NCBI GenBank assembly: GCA_023228865.1
Contig: JALOAH010000017.1
Coordinates: 1 to 50,253 of the forward strand
Direction: 5' to 3'
Source of the DNA: Porticoccaceae bacterium
Lineage (GTDB): Bacteria > Pseudomonadota > Gammaproteobacteria > Pseudomonadales > Porticoccaceae
DNA length: 50,253 nucleotides
Each line of letters begins with the position of its first letter. The stretch's first letter is position 1. A program made the position numbers and the translations under genes. The notes beneath the pieces are model-generated. The model ran no database searches and was not told the DNA's origin. It saw only the letters and a list, made by a program, of their open reading frames with translations. Below are positions 42,514 through 50,253 of the stretch, piece after piece.

Positions 42514-43077
42514 TCAACGTTTGGCTCTATCCGTTAGCATCAAAGCGAAAAGCTCTGCCTGGAAACGAGCATCCTCCAATGCGTTATGTGTCGGCGCACT
42601 GTATGGTTTGAGTTTATCAGCCATTTGGGAGGATTTCGTTCCCTTCCAACTGCAACCTGTAGATCCCATGAAGTAGGCTTTCATATCAATCGCAGTGAAG
42701 CCAAAGGGATTGGCTCCCAAATATTTGTGGAAGTAGTAATTAATGAAAGACCAATCGAACGGGGCATTGAGTCCGACAAAAACAGGTTTCTGACCAGGCC
42801 GGAGCGAGGACTTTAACCATTGTTCAAACAGAATCATCGCCTCGCTTGGAGCCATACCCTCAAGGTCCAACCTACTCATGTCCAAACCCGTCACGGCAAC
42901 CGCTTCAGGATCGTGAGTCTCGCTGTCGGGCTTCAGCTCAAGGTAGATAGACCTTGCAGGCTCATCTACCAAGCAAGCGCCAATCGAAAGTAGGCTATAT
43001 ACTCCAGGTGCCGGACCGGAGGTTTCGACATCAACGGAAATGTAAAGCTCATCTTCAATCATGCCAAACCCATACAA
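42514..43077 (-). CDS. DEDDh 3'-5' exonuclease, CBASS-linked
   Basis: This 187-residue exonuclease of the RNase T/DnaQ fold has all acidic residues: VDVETSG (D16, E18), NAPFDWSF (D108) and HNALEDAR (H164, D169). The gene converges on cap3 with a 28-bp gap. Exonucleases have been noted among accessory genes of some CBASS loci, so it may belong to this operon's immunity rather than being a neighbour by chance. No ribosome binding site is strong; ATG 43077 or ATG 43062 (M6) are possible. DNA or RNA substrate cannot be told from sequence. Confidence 0.85.
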   Translation of the reverse strand: MYGFGMIEDELYISVDVETSGPAPGVYSLLSIGACLVDEPARSIYLELKPDSETHDPEAVAVTGLDMSRLDLEGMAPSEAMILFEQWLKSSLRPGQKPVFVGLNAPFDWSFINYYFHKYLGANPFGFTAIDMKAYFMGSTGCSWKGTKSSQMADKLKPYSAPTHNALEDARFQAELFALMLTDRAKR

Positions 43078-43708
43078 TCAATTCCCATTGTGGGTTACGC
43101 GAAACATTGCATCATGCTGTTATCTGTTACCCCGTTGGATCCGTCTGTACATTTCCCCAAGTATTGTACCATGATTGAACATATCATCAGTTTCTCGCTC
43201 AGTTCCCGCTCCCCCTGTTTTAGATCACCTCACTCCCACCGCTCAGTTGCGTACCATATTGCGGCATACGCTCATACCGCACGCAACCATGGATGAATAG
43301 CCCGGTCGCAAAACGATATACCTTGCTCATAACAGACGGCAATAGCCCCGACCCTGCGGCAATATCCACCCGCCCCACTACACCCTTCGGCTCCCGAACA
43401 ATACCAATTTCACCAAACCAGATGATGAACTGAAATTTTGCGCGCCGCCCAAAAGCCCCTAGCCCAAATCGACAGGGGTGTTGAAGGATGACCCAGCTTC
43501 ATTTCCCCCGCATCCGAAGCAACCCAAACCATTAACCCCTGAATCTTGCCGAAGTTCATATATCTTAAGACTACACGGATTCTCCGCAACCCAGAAAAGC
43601 CACGGAACCAGACCAAACCGGACCCAATCATATCAAATCATTGCACCAACAACATTGTTCGTGTCATCATGGCAGCTTGCCCAGATTTTGACTTCACACA
43701 GGTAAATC
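43078..43708. other. Junction between two defence modules, no gene seen
   Basis: In 631 bp I see no convincing coding region; the open frames here are Ser/Pro/His-rich. No strong inverted repeat or T-tract terminator is visible. It separates the CBASS locus from the methyltransferase/MORC/Z1 cluster and probably marks the boundary of two independent insertions. The right end holds the leader of the next gene. Confidence 0.5.
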
Positions 43709-43906
43709 ATGTCTGAACGTTGGCTATCGGTCGAAGAAATCGCCGAGTATCTAGGAGTTAGCAAGGACAGTGTCTATGCGTGGATTCGAGGGCGGAATAT
43801 GCCGGCCCATCGTATTGGGCGACTTTGGAAATTCAAGGCACAGGAAGTGGACGAATGGGTGAAGTCGCAAGGCGCAGCCGAGAGTGGCGATGAAAGCCGC
43901 GAATAA
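43709..43906 (+). CDS. Excisionase-family helix-turn-helix protein
   Basis: The 65-residue protein is a MerR/excisionase-type winged helix: WLSVEEIAEYLGVSKDSVYAW is the helix-turn-helix and HRIGRLWKFKAQEVDEWV the wing and final helix. Small proteins like this often open methyltransferase-containing defence clusters and may control them. ATG 43709 follows CACAGGTAAATC. It ends 115 bp before the methyltransferase start and points the same way, so autoregulation of the cluster is plausible. Confidence 0.85.
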   Translation: MSERWLSVEEIAEYLGVSKDSVYAWIRGRNMPAHRIGRLWKFKAQEVDEWVKSQGAAESGDESRE

Positions 43907-44021
43907 TGGATATTTCAATACGCGAGGGATTACGTCTGGGACAGCCAGATTTTATTCCTTCAGCACTCTAATTGGGAGCGCCGAGTAATGCATCAGAATT
44001 CAGTTGGATGGAAAAACCCGA

Positions 44022-45647
44022 ATGCCCGTTCCAATAATTGATCTCTTCGCCGGCCCGGGAGGTTTGGGAGAGGGGTTTGCCTCTCTTCAAGATCACAAGC
44101 GTCAACCGTATTTTGAGATTGGACTATCCATAGAAAAGGACGCTGTCGCACATCGAACGCTCACCCTTCGGGCAGTTTTCAGGCGCCTGCGAGGCACAAA
44201 GGATGTAAAACATTACTACAGCTACATTCGAGGTGAAATAGACGAAACTACCTTTCGGAAAATCCCGGCAGTTGCCAGCGCCTTTGCTCATGCCGAAATT
44301 GAAGCTCGCTGTCTCGAATTGGGGAAATCCGACGAAAAAAGCATAGACAAGGAAATACTGGCTGCGCTCAAGGGGCAGGAAACCTGGGTGCTAATCGGCG
44401 GGCCGCCCTGCCAAGCCTACTCTCTCGCTGGACGATCCAGAAGAGCCAATGACAAAAAGTTCCACGAGGACGAGAAACACCTCCTCTACCGGGAATATCT
44501 GAGAATCATTCGAGTCCACAAACCCGCTATTTTCGTGATGGAAAATGTCAAGGGTCTGCTTTCCTCTCAACATTCAGGAAATCCGATGTTCGAAAAGATT
44601 ATCGCAGACCTGTCCAAGCCGTCGGATGGACTGGAGTACGAAATCCGCTCCTTCGTGAAGAAGGGGGACAGCAATTCCTTGCAGCCCACAGATTATATCA
44701 TTCACTCAGAACGCTACGGGATTCCCCAAAGCAGACATCGGGTAATTTTGCTGGGGGTTAGAAAGGACGCAGGCCTATCCCAGCACCAGTTGTTGGCGCC
44801 TGCACCCAAGCCCATCACGGCCAAACAGACTATTGATGATCTTCCTAGACTCCGAAGTAGGCTATCCCGTGGCGACACATTGGATGGATGGCGTGACGCG
44901 GTCCAAGCAGGCGCTTCCTTTCTAAAGGGTTGGGATTCGGAAGACGCATCAACCATGAAAGAATTGATGCGCACCTTCGCGGCTGAAGCAACAGGCGCAA
45001 ATACGGGGGGACGATTCATCCCGAAGACATACAAAAGGCCGAAAAAACCAACTGAGCTGCAGCGATGGCTCCAAGACAGGAGCCTGGGCGGCGTATGCCA
45101 GCACGAGGCCCGCTCCCATATGGCATCGGACCTGGCTCGCTACCTTTTTTCGGCCTGCTTCGCCCACAGGTGGAAATACTCCCCACGACTGGATGTGTTC
45201 CCCCCAGCGTTGCTCCCGGATCACATCAATGTAAAAGCAAACTCAGGAACAGGAACTATCCCATTCAAGGATCGATTCAGAGTTCAGTGCAGGAACGAGC
45301 CTGCCACCACTATAGTGGCGCACATTGCCAAGGATGGGCATTACTACATTCACTACGATCCGTCCCAGTGTCGGAGCCTAACAGTCAGAGAGGCAGCGAG
45401 ACTCCAAACATTCCCGGACAACTATTTCTTTGCCGGAAACCGAACCGAGCAGTATACGCAGGTGGGAAATGCAGTCCCCCCCCTACTTGCCCGCAAACTG
45501 GCGCAGGTAGTGAGAGGAATTCTCAACCACAGAAAAAAGAAAGAGCTAAAAGAGAATTCCTCCACTGCACAAAAACGGCAGAAAAGGGAGATGTGGCGGC
45601 CATCGTCGAGTGAGGAGAGGATTTCCGCGCTTGTTGAAACAGGCTAA
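44022..45647 (+). CDS. C5 cytosine DNA methyltransferase
   Basis: The enzyme transfers a methyl group to carbon 5 of cytosine. Motif I is PIIDLFAGPGGLGEGF at the start, motif IV is GGPPCQAYSLAG with the catalytic Cys, motif VI is FVMENVKGLL, motif VIII is YGIPQSRHRVILLG, and motifs IX-X are LTVREAARLQTFPDNYFF and QVGNAVPPLLARKLA. The 541 residues include a long target-recognition region (about 270-400). I chose ATG 44022 because motif I then starts near residue 5; TTG 44004 is the longer option. It presumably protects host DNA from the cluster's nuclease. It converges on vsr, and the stops are 4 bp apart. Confidence 0.92.
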   Translation: MPVPIIDLFAGPGGLGEGFASLQDHKRQPYFEIGLSIEKDAVAHRTLTLRAVFRRLRGTKDVKHYYSYIRGEIDETTFRKIPAVASAFAHAEIEARCLELGKSDEKSIDKEILAALKGQETWVLIGGPPCQAYSLAGRSRRANDKKFHEDEKHLLYREYLRIIRVHKPAIFVMENVKGLLSSQHSGNPMFEKIIADLSKPSDGLEYEIRSFVKKGDSNSLQPTDYIIHSERYGIPQSRHRVILLGVRKDAGLSQHQLLAPAPKPITAKQTIDDLPRLRSRLSRGDTLDGWRDAVQAGASFLKGWDSEDASTMKELMRTFAAEATGANTGGRFIPKTYKRPKKPTELQRWLQDRSLGGVCQHEARSHMASDLARYLFSACFAHRWKYSPRLDVFPPALLPDHINVKANSGTGTIPFKDRFRVQCRNEPATTIVAHIAKDGHYYIHYDPSQCRSLTVREAARLQTFPDNYFFAGNRTEQYTQVGNAVPPLLARKLAQVVRGILNHRKKKELKENSSTAQKRQKREMWRPSSSEERISALVETG

Positions 45648-45651
45648 ACAA

Positions 45652-46086
45652 TCAATCGACTATAAGTCTGGCTTTCGTACCATGCAGCCATTTGTCAACA
45701 ATTTGGGCAGTCCCTTCGACGGAGTTCTTCAAGGAGCATTCCCAGACAACAGCAACACGCCATCCAAGATCGGAAAGCATCTCCACATGCCGCGCGTCCC
45801 GAGCGATATTCCCCTGGAACTTCTCGCGCCAGAATTCGCTGTTGGACTTCGGCATCGTGGTATACCGGCATCCGTCATGCCTGTGCCAAAAGCAGCCATG
45901 CACAAATACCACTGCCCTGTATTTGGGGAGCACTATGTCAGGAACACCCGGCAGAGACTTGACATGAAGCCGATACCGAAGGCCCCTCGCAAAAAGGCTG
46001 GAGCGAAGCGCCTTCTCGGGCCAGGTATTCTTCGCCCGGATGCCCGACATCATACGGCTGCGTTGGGGTGTGGTGGGAACGCGCAT
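45652..46086 (-). CDS. vsr: Very short patch repair (Vsr) endonuclease
   Basis: Vsr nicks the T strand of T:G mismatches that arise when 5-methylcytosine deaminates, so it usually accompanies a C5 methyltransferase. The 144-residue protein has SGIRAKNTWPE, the catalytic aspartate in PGVPDIVL (D50), and FVHGCFWHRHDGC (H63, C65, H70, C73; nuclease and zinc-site residues). It then has FWREKFQGNIARD and GWRVAVVWEC. Its presence suggests the methyltransferase modifies many sites. It lies on the opposite strand, convergent with the methyltransferase gene and divergent from the ATPase gene. The start has no clear ribosome binding site. Confidence 0.93.
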   Translation of the reverse strand: MRVPTTPQRSRMMSGIRAKNTWPEKALRSSLFARGLRYRLHVKSLPGVPDIVLPKYRAVVFVHGCFWHRHDGCRYTTMPKSNSEFWREKFQGNIARDARHVEMLSDLGWRVAVVWECSLKNSVEGTAQIVDKWLHGTKARLIVD

Positions 46087-46124
46087 AATCGTGAACCATG
46101 CCAGTCAATAAAGGAGGCTGGCAA

Positions 46125-46208
46125 GTGACTGGACAGACACAGGACAAGGAAATGCTTGTTTCAGGACTCTCGAACCCAATCGCCGAAAAAATACCAGGGA
46201 GAAGCTGA
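46125..46208 (+). CDS. Short coupled leader ORF (27 codons)
   Basis: A GTG at 46125 is preceded by AAGGAGG with an ideal 8-nt spacing. The frame (MTGQTQDKEMLVSGLSNP, then IAEKIPGRS) ends in TGATG, its stop overlapping the ATPase start by one base. An in-frame ATG at 46098 would give 36 codons but lacks a ribosome binding site. The layout suggests a small protein or coupling peptide for the next gene. I know no homologue. Confidence 0.45.
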   Translation: MTGQTQDKEMLVSGLSNPIAEKIPGRS

Positions 46209-47686
46209 TGGCGCGAGATTTTACACATCCTCCAAGTGCTGCGTGCCTAGCAGCTTCAATGCGTGACCTCGGATATTCACTTGAAACGGCGGTTGCGGAT
46301 CTCATCGATAACAGTATATCCGCCGATGCGAAATCCATCGACATTATTTGCGACATTACCGCGGTTCAGCCATTTGTGGCCATCCTCGATGATGGCACCG
46401 GTATGACGGAACAAGAGTTATTGAGTGCGATGCGCCACGGGACAGTCAATCCAAAGCAAACACGGACTCCCCATGACCTGGGACGATTCGGTCTTGGTCT
46501 CAAGACCGCTTCATTCTCTCAGTGCCGGTCGCTTACAGTAGTCAGCAAAAAAGATAGGCGTCTCTGCGGAGCCGAATGGAATCTGGATCGTATTGACGCT
46601 GCTGATGACTGGATCCTTCGCATCCTGGACGAAAATGACATACATGCATTACCGTACATCGGTCAACTTCCGGAAGAATGCGGCACAGCCGTCATCTGGC
46701 AGGATCTTGATCGCCTTTTCGAGGGCGAATCCGGAAACCGACGCAGTGAGATTGTCAACGAAAAACTCGATACTTTGGAGAAGCATCTATCTCTCGTATT
46801 TCACCGATTTCTTGCCGGCGAAATACGCGGGAGGAGCCGAATAGGGATTACGGTAAACGGCCACGAGGTCAAGCCATTCGATCCATTCTGCCGAAAGAGC
46901 ACCTACACGCGGCGGCTTCCAGAGGACGTGGTACGAATCAGTGGGCACGAGGTTCGTATTCAACCCTACATTCTTCCCCATTATTCAAACCTAAGTGCGG
47001 AGGACTACGACATCTATCAGAGCCGAAGTGACTTTATTTCCAACCAAGGTGCTTACATATACCGAAACGGCAGGCTAATGGCCTGGGGCGACTGGTTCCG
47101 TCTGATTCCCAAGGGAGAGGCCACAAAGCTCGCACGCGTTCAGATCGACTTTCCCAACAGTCTTGACGAAGCCTGGACTATAGATATCAAAAAATCCCGA
47201 TCCCGGCCTCCGGCACAGGTTCGAGAACGTCTTCGGCAGATAATTGCTCAGGTTTCCGGTGCAAGCACCAGAGTTCATCGAGGTCGTGGTCAAAAACTGT
47301 TTCAGGACATCAAGGCCCCACTGTGGGAGCGCTATGCCGACCAGGGTGGGGTCAGATACACTCTCAACAGCTCGCACCCGTTGGTACAAAGCCTTCACGA
47401 TCGTCTCGATGATGATGGAGTCAAGCATCTCAACATCCTTCTTGAAGCTGTTTCAGCTGCATTACCAATCGAAATGGTTTACTCGGATTATTCCGTGCAC
47501 CCGCGCGATATAGCACAAAAGCCAGCCGTTCAGGACGTGCAAAAACGTTTGCATGAGCTGAGATTGGTATTGTGGGGGAATTCTCCGGGCAATCCGGAAA
47601 CCTTCAGAGATATAGCAAGATCGACAGGCCTCTTTGACGGGCAAGAGGACATCGTTGAGAATTACATACAAGGAGAATTTGCATGA
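46208..47686 (+). CDS. MORC/MutL-like GHKL ATPase
   Basis: The 492-residue protein has a Bergerat-fold ATPase domain: N box SLETAVADLIDNSISA (E26, D31, N35), G1 box LDDGTGM (61-66), and G2 box GRFGLGLKTASFSQ (about 92-105). An S5-like transducer follows (about 215-340, with VQIDFPNSLDEAWTIDIKKSR). Such MORC/MutL-like ATPases occur in prokaryotic restriction-like clusters with Z1 proteins and methyltransferases, and they probably act as ATP-driven clamps. The gene overlaps the Z1 gene by 4 bp (ATGA) and the short ORF upstream by 1 bp. Confidence 0.9.
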   Translation: MARDFTHPPSAACLAASMRDLGYSLETAVADLIDNSISADAKSIDIICDITAVQPFVAILDDGTGMTEQELLSAMRHGTVNPKQTRTPHDLGRFGLGLKTASFSQCRSLTVVSKKDRRLCGAEWNLDRIDAADDWILRILDENDIHALPYIGQLPEECGTAVIWQDLDRLFEGESGNRRSEIVNEKLDTLEKHLSLVFHRFLAGEIRGRSRIGITVNGHEVKPFDPFCRKSTYTRRLPEDVVRISGHEVRIQPYILPHYSNLSAEDYDIYQSRSDFISNQGAYIYRNGRLMAWGDWFRLIPKGEATKLARVQIDFPNSLDEAWTIDIKKSRSRPPAQVRERLRQIIAQVSGASTRVHRGRGQKLFQDIKAPLWERYADQGGVRYTLNSSHPLVQSLHDRLDDDGVKHLNILLEAVSAALPIEMVYSDYSVHPRDIAQKPAVQDVQKRLHELRLVLWGNSPGNPETFRDIARSTGLFDGQEDIVENYIQGEFA

Positions 47687-50253
47687 ATCGCACTCGCAAT
47701 GATAAGGAAAAGGGGGTCATTGCTGCCCTGATTACTGCATTTGAAGAATACGATACCCCCCCCTCCCGGGCCGACATCGAAGCCAAGGCCAGGGCGCTTG
47801 CTCCCATCCTCGGCTTCGATGGCGACCTCCACGACATAGTTGTGACGGCAGAGACGATCATTCCTTCCCGCATGAGCGCAGGTGTTTCTCTGGTCGATGT
47901 CGAAGCTGCACATGATGAAGAGTGGGTTCATAAGCGCGAGATCGGCAGCATCTATGCCGATGCCTATGCCGATTACCTGCGCAGCCAGAACTGGCATCCA
48001 ACCGTTATCAATACACTTCTCAATGATGATGGCTCCAAAATCCTCGGCCTCCTCCAGGATCCGACAAGCGAAGGCGCATGGAACAGACGCGGCCTCGTCA
48101 TCGGCCATGTACAGTCAGGGAAAACAGCCAACTATATGGGCGTAATTGCCAAGGCCGCCGATGCTGGATACAAATTCATCATCGTTATTGCGGGCATTCA
48201 CAACAACTTGCGAAAACAGACTCAGGAACGCATTGATGAGGGTTTCATCGGTCGTTCCAGCGACCCATCCAACAGGATGAATATCGGCGTCGGCCTCAAC
48301 GAAGGCTATCCCCATCCGGCAACACTTACCAACATAAATGATGACTTCAACGAAAATACCGCTGCGAGAATGGGCTGGCAACTCAATGATTTCAGCAAGC
48401 CCATAATACTGATTATCAAGAAAAACGTTCACACATTGGATGCACTTCACAAGTGGTTGAAGGCAATGAATGCGAGAGGTGATGGACGAATATCCGATGT
48501 GCCGATGCTGATGATCGATGACGAAGCCGACAACGCGTCAATCAACACCAACAAGGAGGACATACAACCAACACGCACCAACGCGGCGATACGTACGATC
48601 CTGGGGCTTTTCACGAAATCCTGCTATGTCGGTTATACAGCCACTCCATTTGCAAATATCTTCATCAATCCGGACGCCTACGATCCGGACGCGCGGGAAG
48701 AGCTTTTCCCAAAGGACTTCATTTACTCGCTGGATGCACCAACCACCTATTTTGGCCCGGACAAGGTTTTTCTCGACGAAGCGACAAGCAGGGTTATCGT
48801 CGAACGCATTGACGACTGCGAAGACTACCTACCATCTTCGCACAAGAATGGATTTCCGGTTACCGAACTGCCCCCAAGTCTATATAGAGCTCTGGATCAG
48901 TTCATTGTCGCACGTGCCATCCGGAACCTGCGAAAACAGGAGACAAAACATTGCTCAATGCTTATCAATGTATCGCGCTTCGTTTCGGTTCAGAAAGAGG
49001 TCAAGGGCTTCATAGGTCTGCGCGTCGACAGAATACGCGAGGCGGTGAAAGCAAATTACATGATGCCCGAAGATGCCTCGGCAAAGAACGTCTACATGGC
49101 CGGACTTCGCGCGGCGTTTGAGAGAAACTTTTCCGAATGCGGCTTCACCTGGGATGAAGTGAAGAAGGCTCTCTGGAGCACTTTCGAACATCTCCGAACA
49201 TATGTCGTGAACAGCAAAAGCGATGAAGTACTTGATTACGGAAGGTATCAGCGTGATGGCATCGGCGTCACCGCCATCACCATCGGCGGGCTCAGCCTTT
49301 CCCGGGGTTTGACTCTCGAAGGGCTGACCATTAGCTATATGTACCGCAATACCCGAATGTACGATACCTTGATGCAGATGGGACGTTGGTTTGGCTATCG
49401 GCCGGGCTTTGAAGACATTTGCCGAGTTCATTTGCCACAGGGATCAATCAATTGGTATTCCCATATCGCTCGCGCTTCAGAGGAACTGCGCCAGCAGATC
49501 AGACGTATGCGCAAGATCGGACTGAGTCCGAAAGATTTCGGTCTTTACGTCCAGTCCCATCCCGACAGCCTTCTTATCACGGCAGCAAACAAGATGCGAA
49601 GCGGGGAAAGGATCGCCCTCAATCAGAATTTCACCGGCAAACTCGTTGAAAGTACACTTCTTCCGATTGACCCCAAAGCAAATCTGGAGAATGAAGCTCT
49701 GATTCAGGAATATTGGCAAGCTCAGTTTAGCGGAAAGATCGAAAACACCGACAAGGGGTGGTTTATTCCCGACGTAGACGTCGAAGTTATCGAGGAATTT
49801 CTCACACGTTTCAAGTCGCACAGCGACGCCATTCTGCCGAAATCCTGGGCCATCGACTACCTCCAGGCTATCGCAGAGAAGTACCCCAAGGGAGACGTGC
49901 TTCTGGTTTCGAAAGGCACCGGCGATCCAATCAAGTTTAGACTAGGTGCACAGGATCGGACAGCCAAGGACGCCACCTCCGAGGGCTGGCGCCTGTCTGG
50001 ATATCGATTGGCAAGTCGCGGCGATGAAAAGCTTGGGCTGACTGAAGAGCAGGTGCAGGAAGCCCAAACACTTGCAGCCGATGACAGGAAAAGTAAAAGT
50101 GGGAAGCCCTCCGACTTTCACTACCGAGTCGTGAGGGACAAGCCCCTTCTCATGCTTCATGTTCTCGAGCCAACCGATAATGTGTCACTCGAAGGGTTAC
50201 GCGTTCCCGCATGGGGTTTGAGCTATCCTGACGGTCTTTACCGGACAGAGATC
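47683..50253 (+). CDS. Z1-domain helicase-like ATPase (3' end beyond window)
   Basis: 857 codons are visible and the frame is open at the right edge. Walker A is GHVQSGKT (141-148), the Walker B region MLMIDDEADNAS has DDEAD at 279-283, motif III-like GYTATPFANIF follows, and the Z1 signature is GGLSLSRGLTLEGLTISYMYRN followed by MYDTLMQMGRWFGYR, in place of the helicase C-terminal motifs. Z1 proteins are superfamily II-like ATPases found with MORC/MutL-type ATPases, methyltransferases, PD-(D/E)XK nucleases and AIPR proteins in defence islands (Mza-type clusters). ATG 47683 follows AAGGAG and overlaps the ATPase gene. Confidence 0.92.
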   Translation, partial: MNRTRNDKEKGVIAALITAFEEYDTPPSRADIEAKARALAPILGFDGDLHDIVVTAETIIPSRMSAGVSLVDVEAAHDEEWVHKREIGSIYADAYADYLRSQNWHPTVINTLLNDDGSKILGLLQDPTSEGAWNRRGLVIGHVQSGKTANYMGVIAKAADAGYKFIIVIAGIHNNLRKQTQERIDEGFIGRSSDPSNRMNIGVGLNEGYPHPATLTNINDDFNENTAARMGWQLNDFSKPIILIIKKNVHTLDALHKWLKAMNARGDGRISDVPMLMIDDEADNASINTNKEDIQPTRTNAAIRTILGLFTKSCYVGYTATPFANIFINPDAYDPDAREELFPKDFIYSLDAPTTYFGPDKVFLDEATSRVIVERIDDCEDYLPSSHKNGFPVTELPPSLYRALDQFIVARAIRNLRKQETKHCSMLINVSRFVSVQKEVKGFIGLRVDRIREAVKANYMMPEDASAKNVYMAGLRAAFERNFSECGFTWDEVKKALWSTFEHLRTYVVNSKSDEVLDYGRYQRDGIGVTAITIGGLSLSRGLTLEGLTISYMYRNTRMYDTLMQMGRWFGYRPGFEDICRVHLPQGSINWYSHIARASEELRQQIRRMRKIGLSPKDFGLYVQSHPDSLLITAANKMRSGERIALNQNFTGKLVESTLLPIDPKANLENEALIQEYWQAQFSGKIENTDKGWFIPDVDVEVIEEFLTRFKSHSDAILPKSWAIDYLQAIAEKYPKGDVLLVSKGTGDPIKFRLGAQDRTAKDATSEGWRLSGYRLASRGDEKLGLTEEQVQEAQTLAADDRKSKSGKPSDFHYRVVRDKPLLMLHVLEPTDNVSLEGLRVPAWGLSYPDGLYRTEI

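Noticed and set aside
43090..43705. Short frames in the gap between the exonuclease and HTH genes
   Set aside because: They are Ser/Pro/His-rich with no ribosome binding sites or family features.
13398..50253. Insertion sequences or transposons within the ICE
   Set aside because: No transposase, no paired terminal repeats with target duplications were found in the visible part.
47683..50253. Z1 protein as a type III or type I restriction helicase subunit
   Set aside because: Walker motifs are shared with superfamily II, but the GGLSLSRGLTLEGL and MGRWFGYR signatures and the MORC-like partner are specific to Z1-type clusters.

Overview
The window joins a stretch of ordinary gammaproteobacterial chromosome (about 1-13,300) to the left part of an integrative and conjugative element (ICE) inserted at a tRNA-Leu gene (about 13,230 to beyond 50,253). 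The chromosomal part carries acs, panD-panC, dnaB, the ribosomal block rpsF-rpsR-DUF2232-rplI, a DUF3012 lipoprotein, and rnr-rlmB-CDP-alcohol transferase. A DUF2232 gene between rpsR and rplI is a Pseudomonas-like arrangement. I infer a (probably marine) member of the Pseudomonadales/Cellvibrionales group, with no species-level evidence.

The ICE starts at the 3' end of tRNA-Leu(CAG) with a P4/DUF4102-type integrase whose leader carries three GAGTACA boxes. Next comes the maintenance and replication module of the PFGI-1/ICEclc class: an unknown protein, AlpA-like regulator, ParA, small ORF, ParB, DUF2857, STY4528-type replication protein, PFL_4669-type protein, DUF3158, SSB and topoisomerase III. 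From 26 to 36.3 kb lies the accessory ICE block, with several unknown conserved proteins, DUF3085, DUF3577, DUF3275, a DUF6094-like methyltransferase and an SNF2-like helicase. No relaxase or type IV secretion gene lies in the window, so the rest of the ICE must be to the right.

Defence cargo interrupts this block. A lone HNH protein sits on the minus strand at 27.6-28.3 kb. Beyond the helicase is a type II CBASS operon (HNH-SAVED Cap5, CD-NTase, E2-E1 Cap2, JAMM Cap3) with a divergent CapH-CapP repressor/protease pair and a convergent DEDDh exonuclease. Then comes a restriction-like cluster: excisionase-type HTH, C5 cytosine methyltransferase, Vsr nickase, MORC/MutL-like GHKL ATPase and a Z1-domain helicase-like protein cut by the window end. 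This resembles the left half of a Mza/MORC-Z1 system.

The least explained signals are non-coding. (1) The STY4528-type gene contains CTTCGGAATCCGAAG palindromes beside an AT-rich stretch with 14-bp inverted repeats, a lambda-O-like origin layout. (2) A 75-77-nt element occurs twice (28,526 and 30,130), and its third stem differs at five of six base pairs with pairing kept. (3) At least five ICE genes are preceded by a twin-hairpin leader whose stems differ in sequence but keep the same architecture. (4) A perfect 22-bp inverted repeat lies downstream of topB. (5) A short ORF with a strong ribosome binding site is coupled to the MORC-type ATPase gene.
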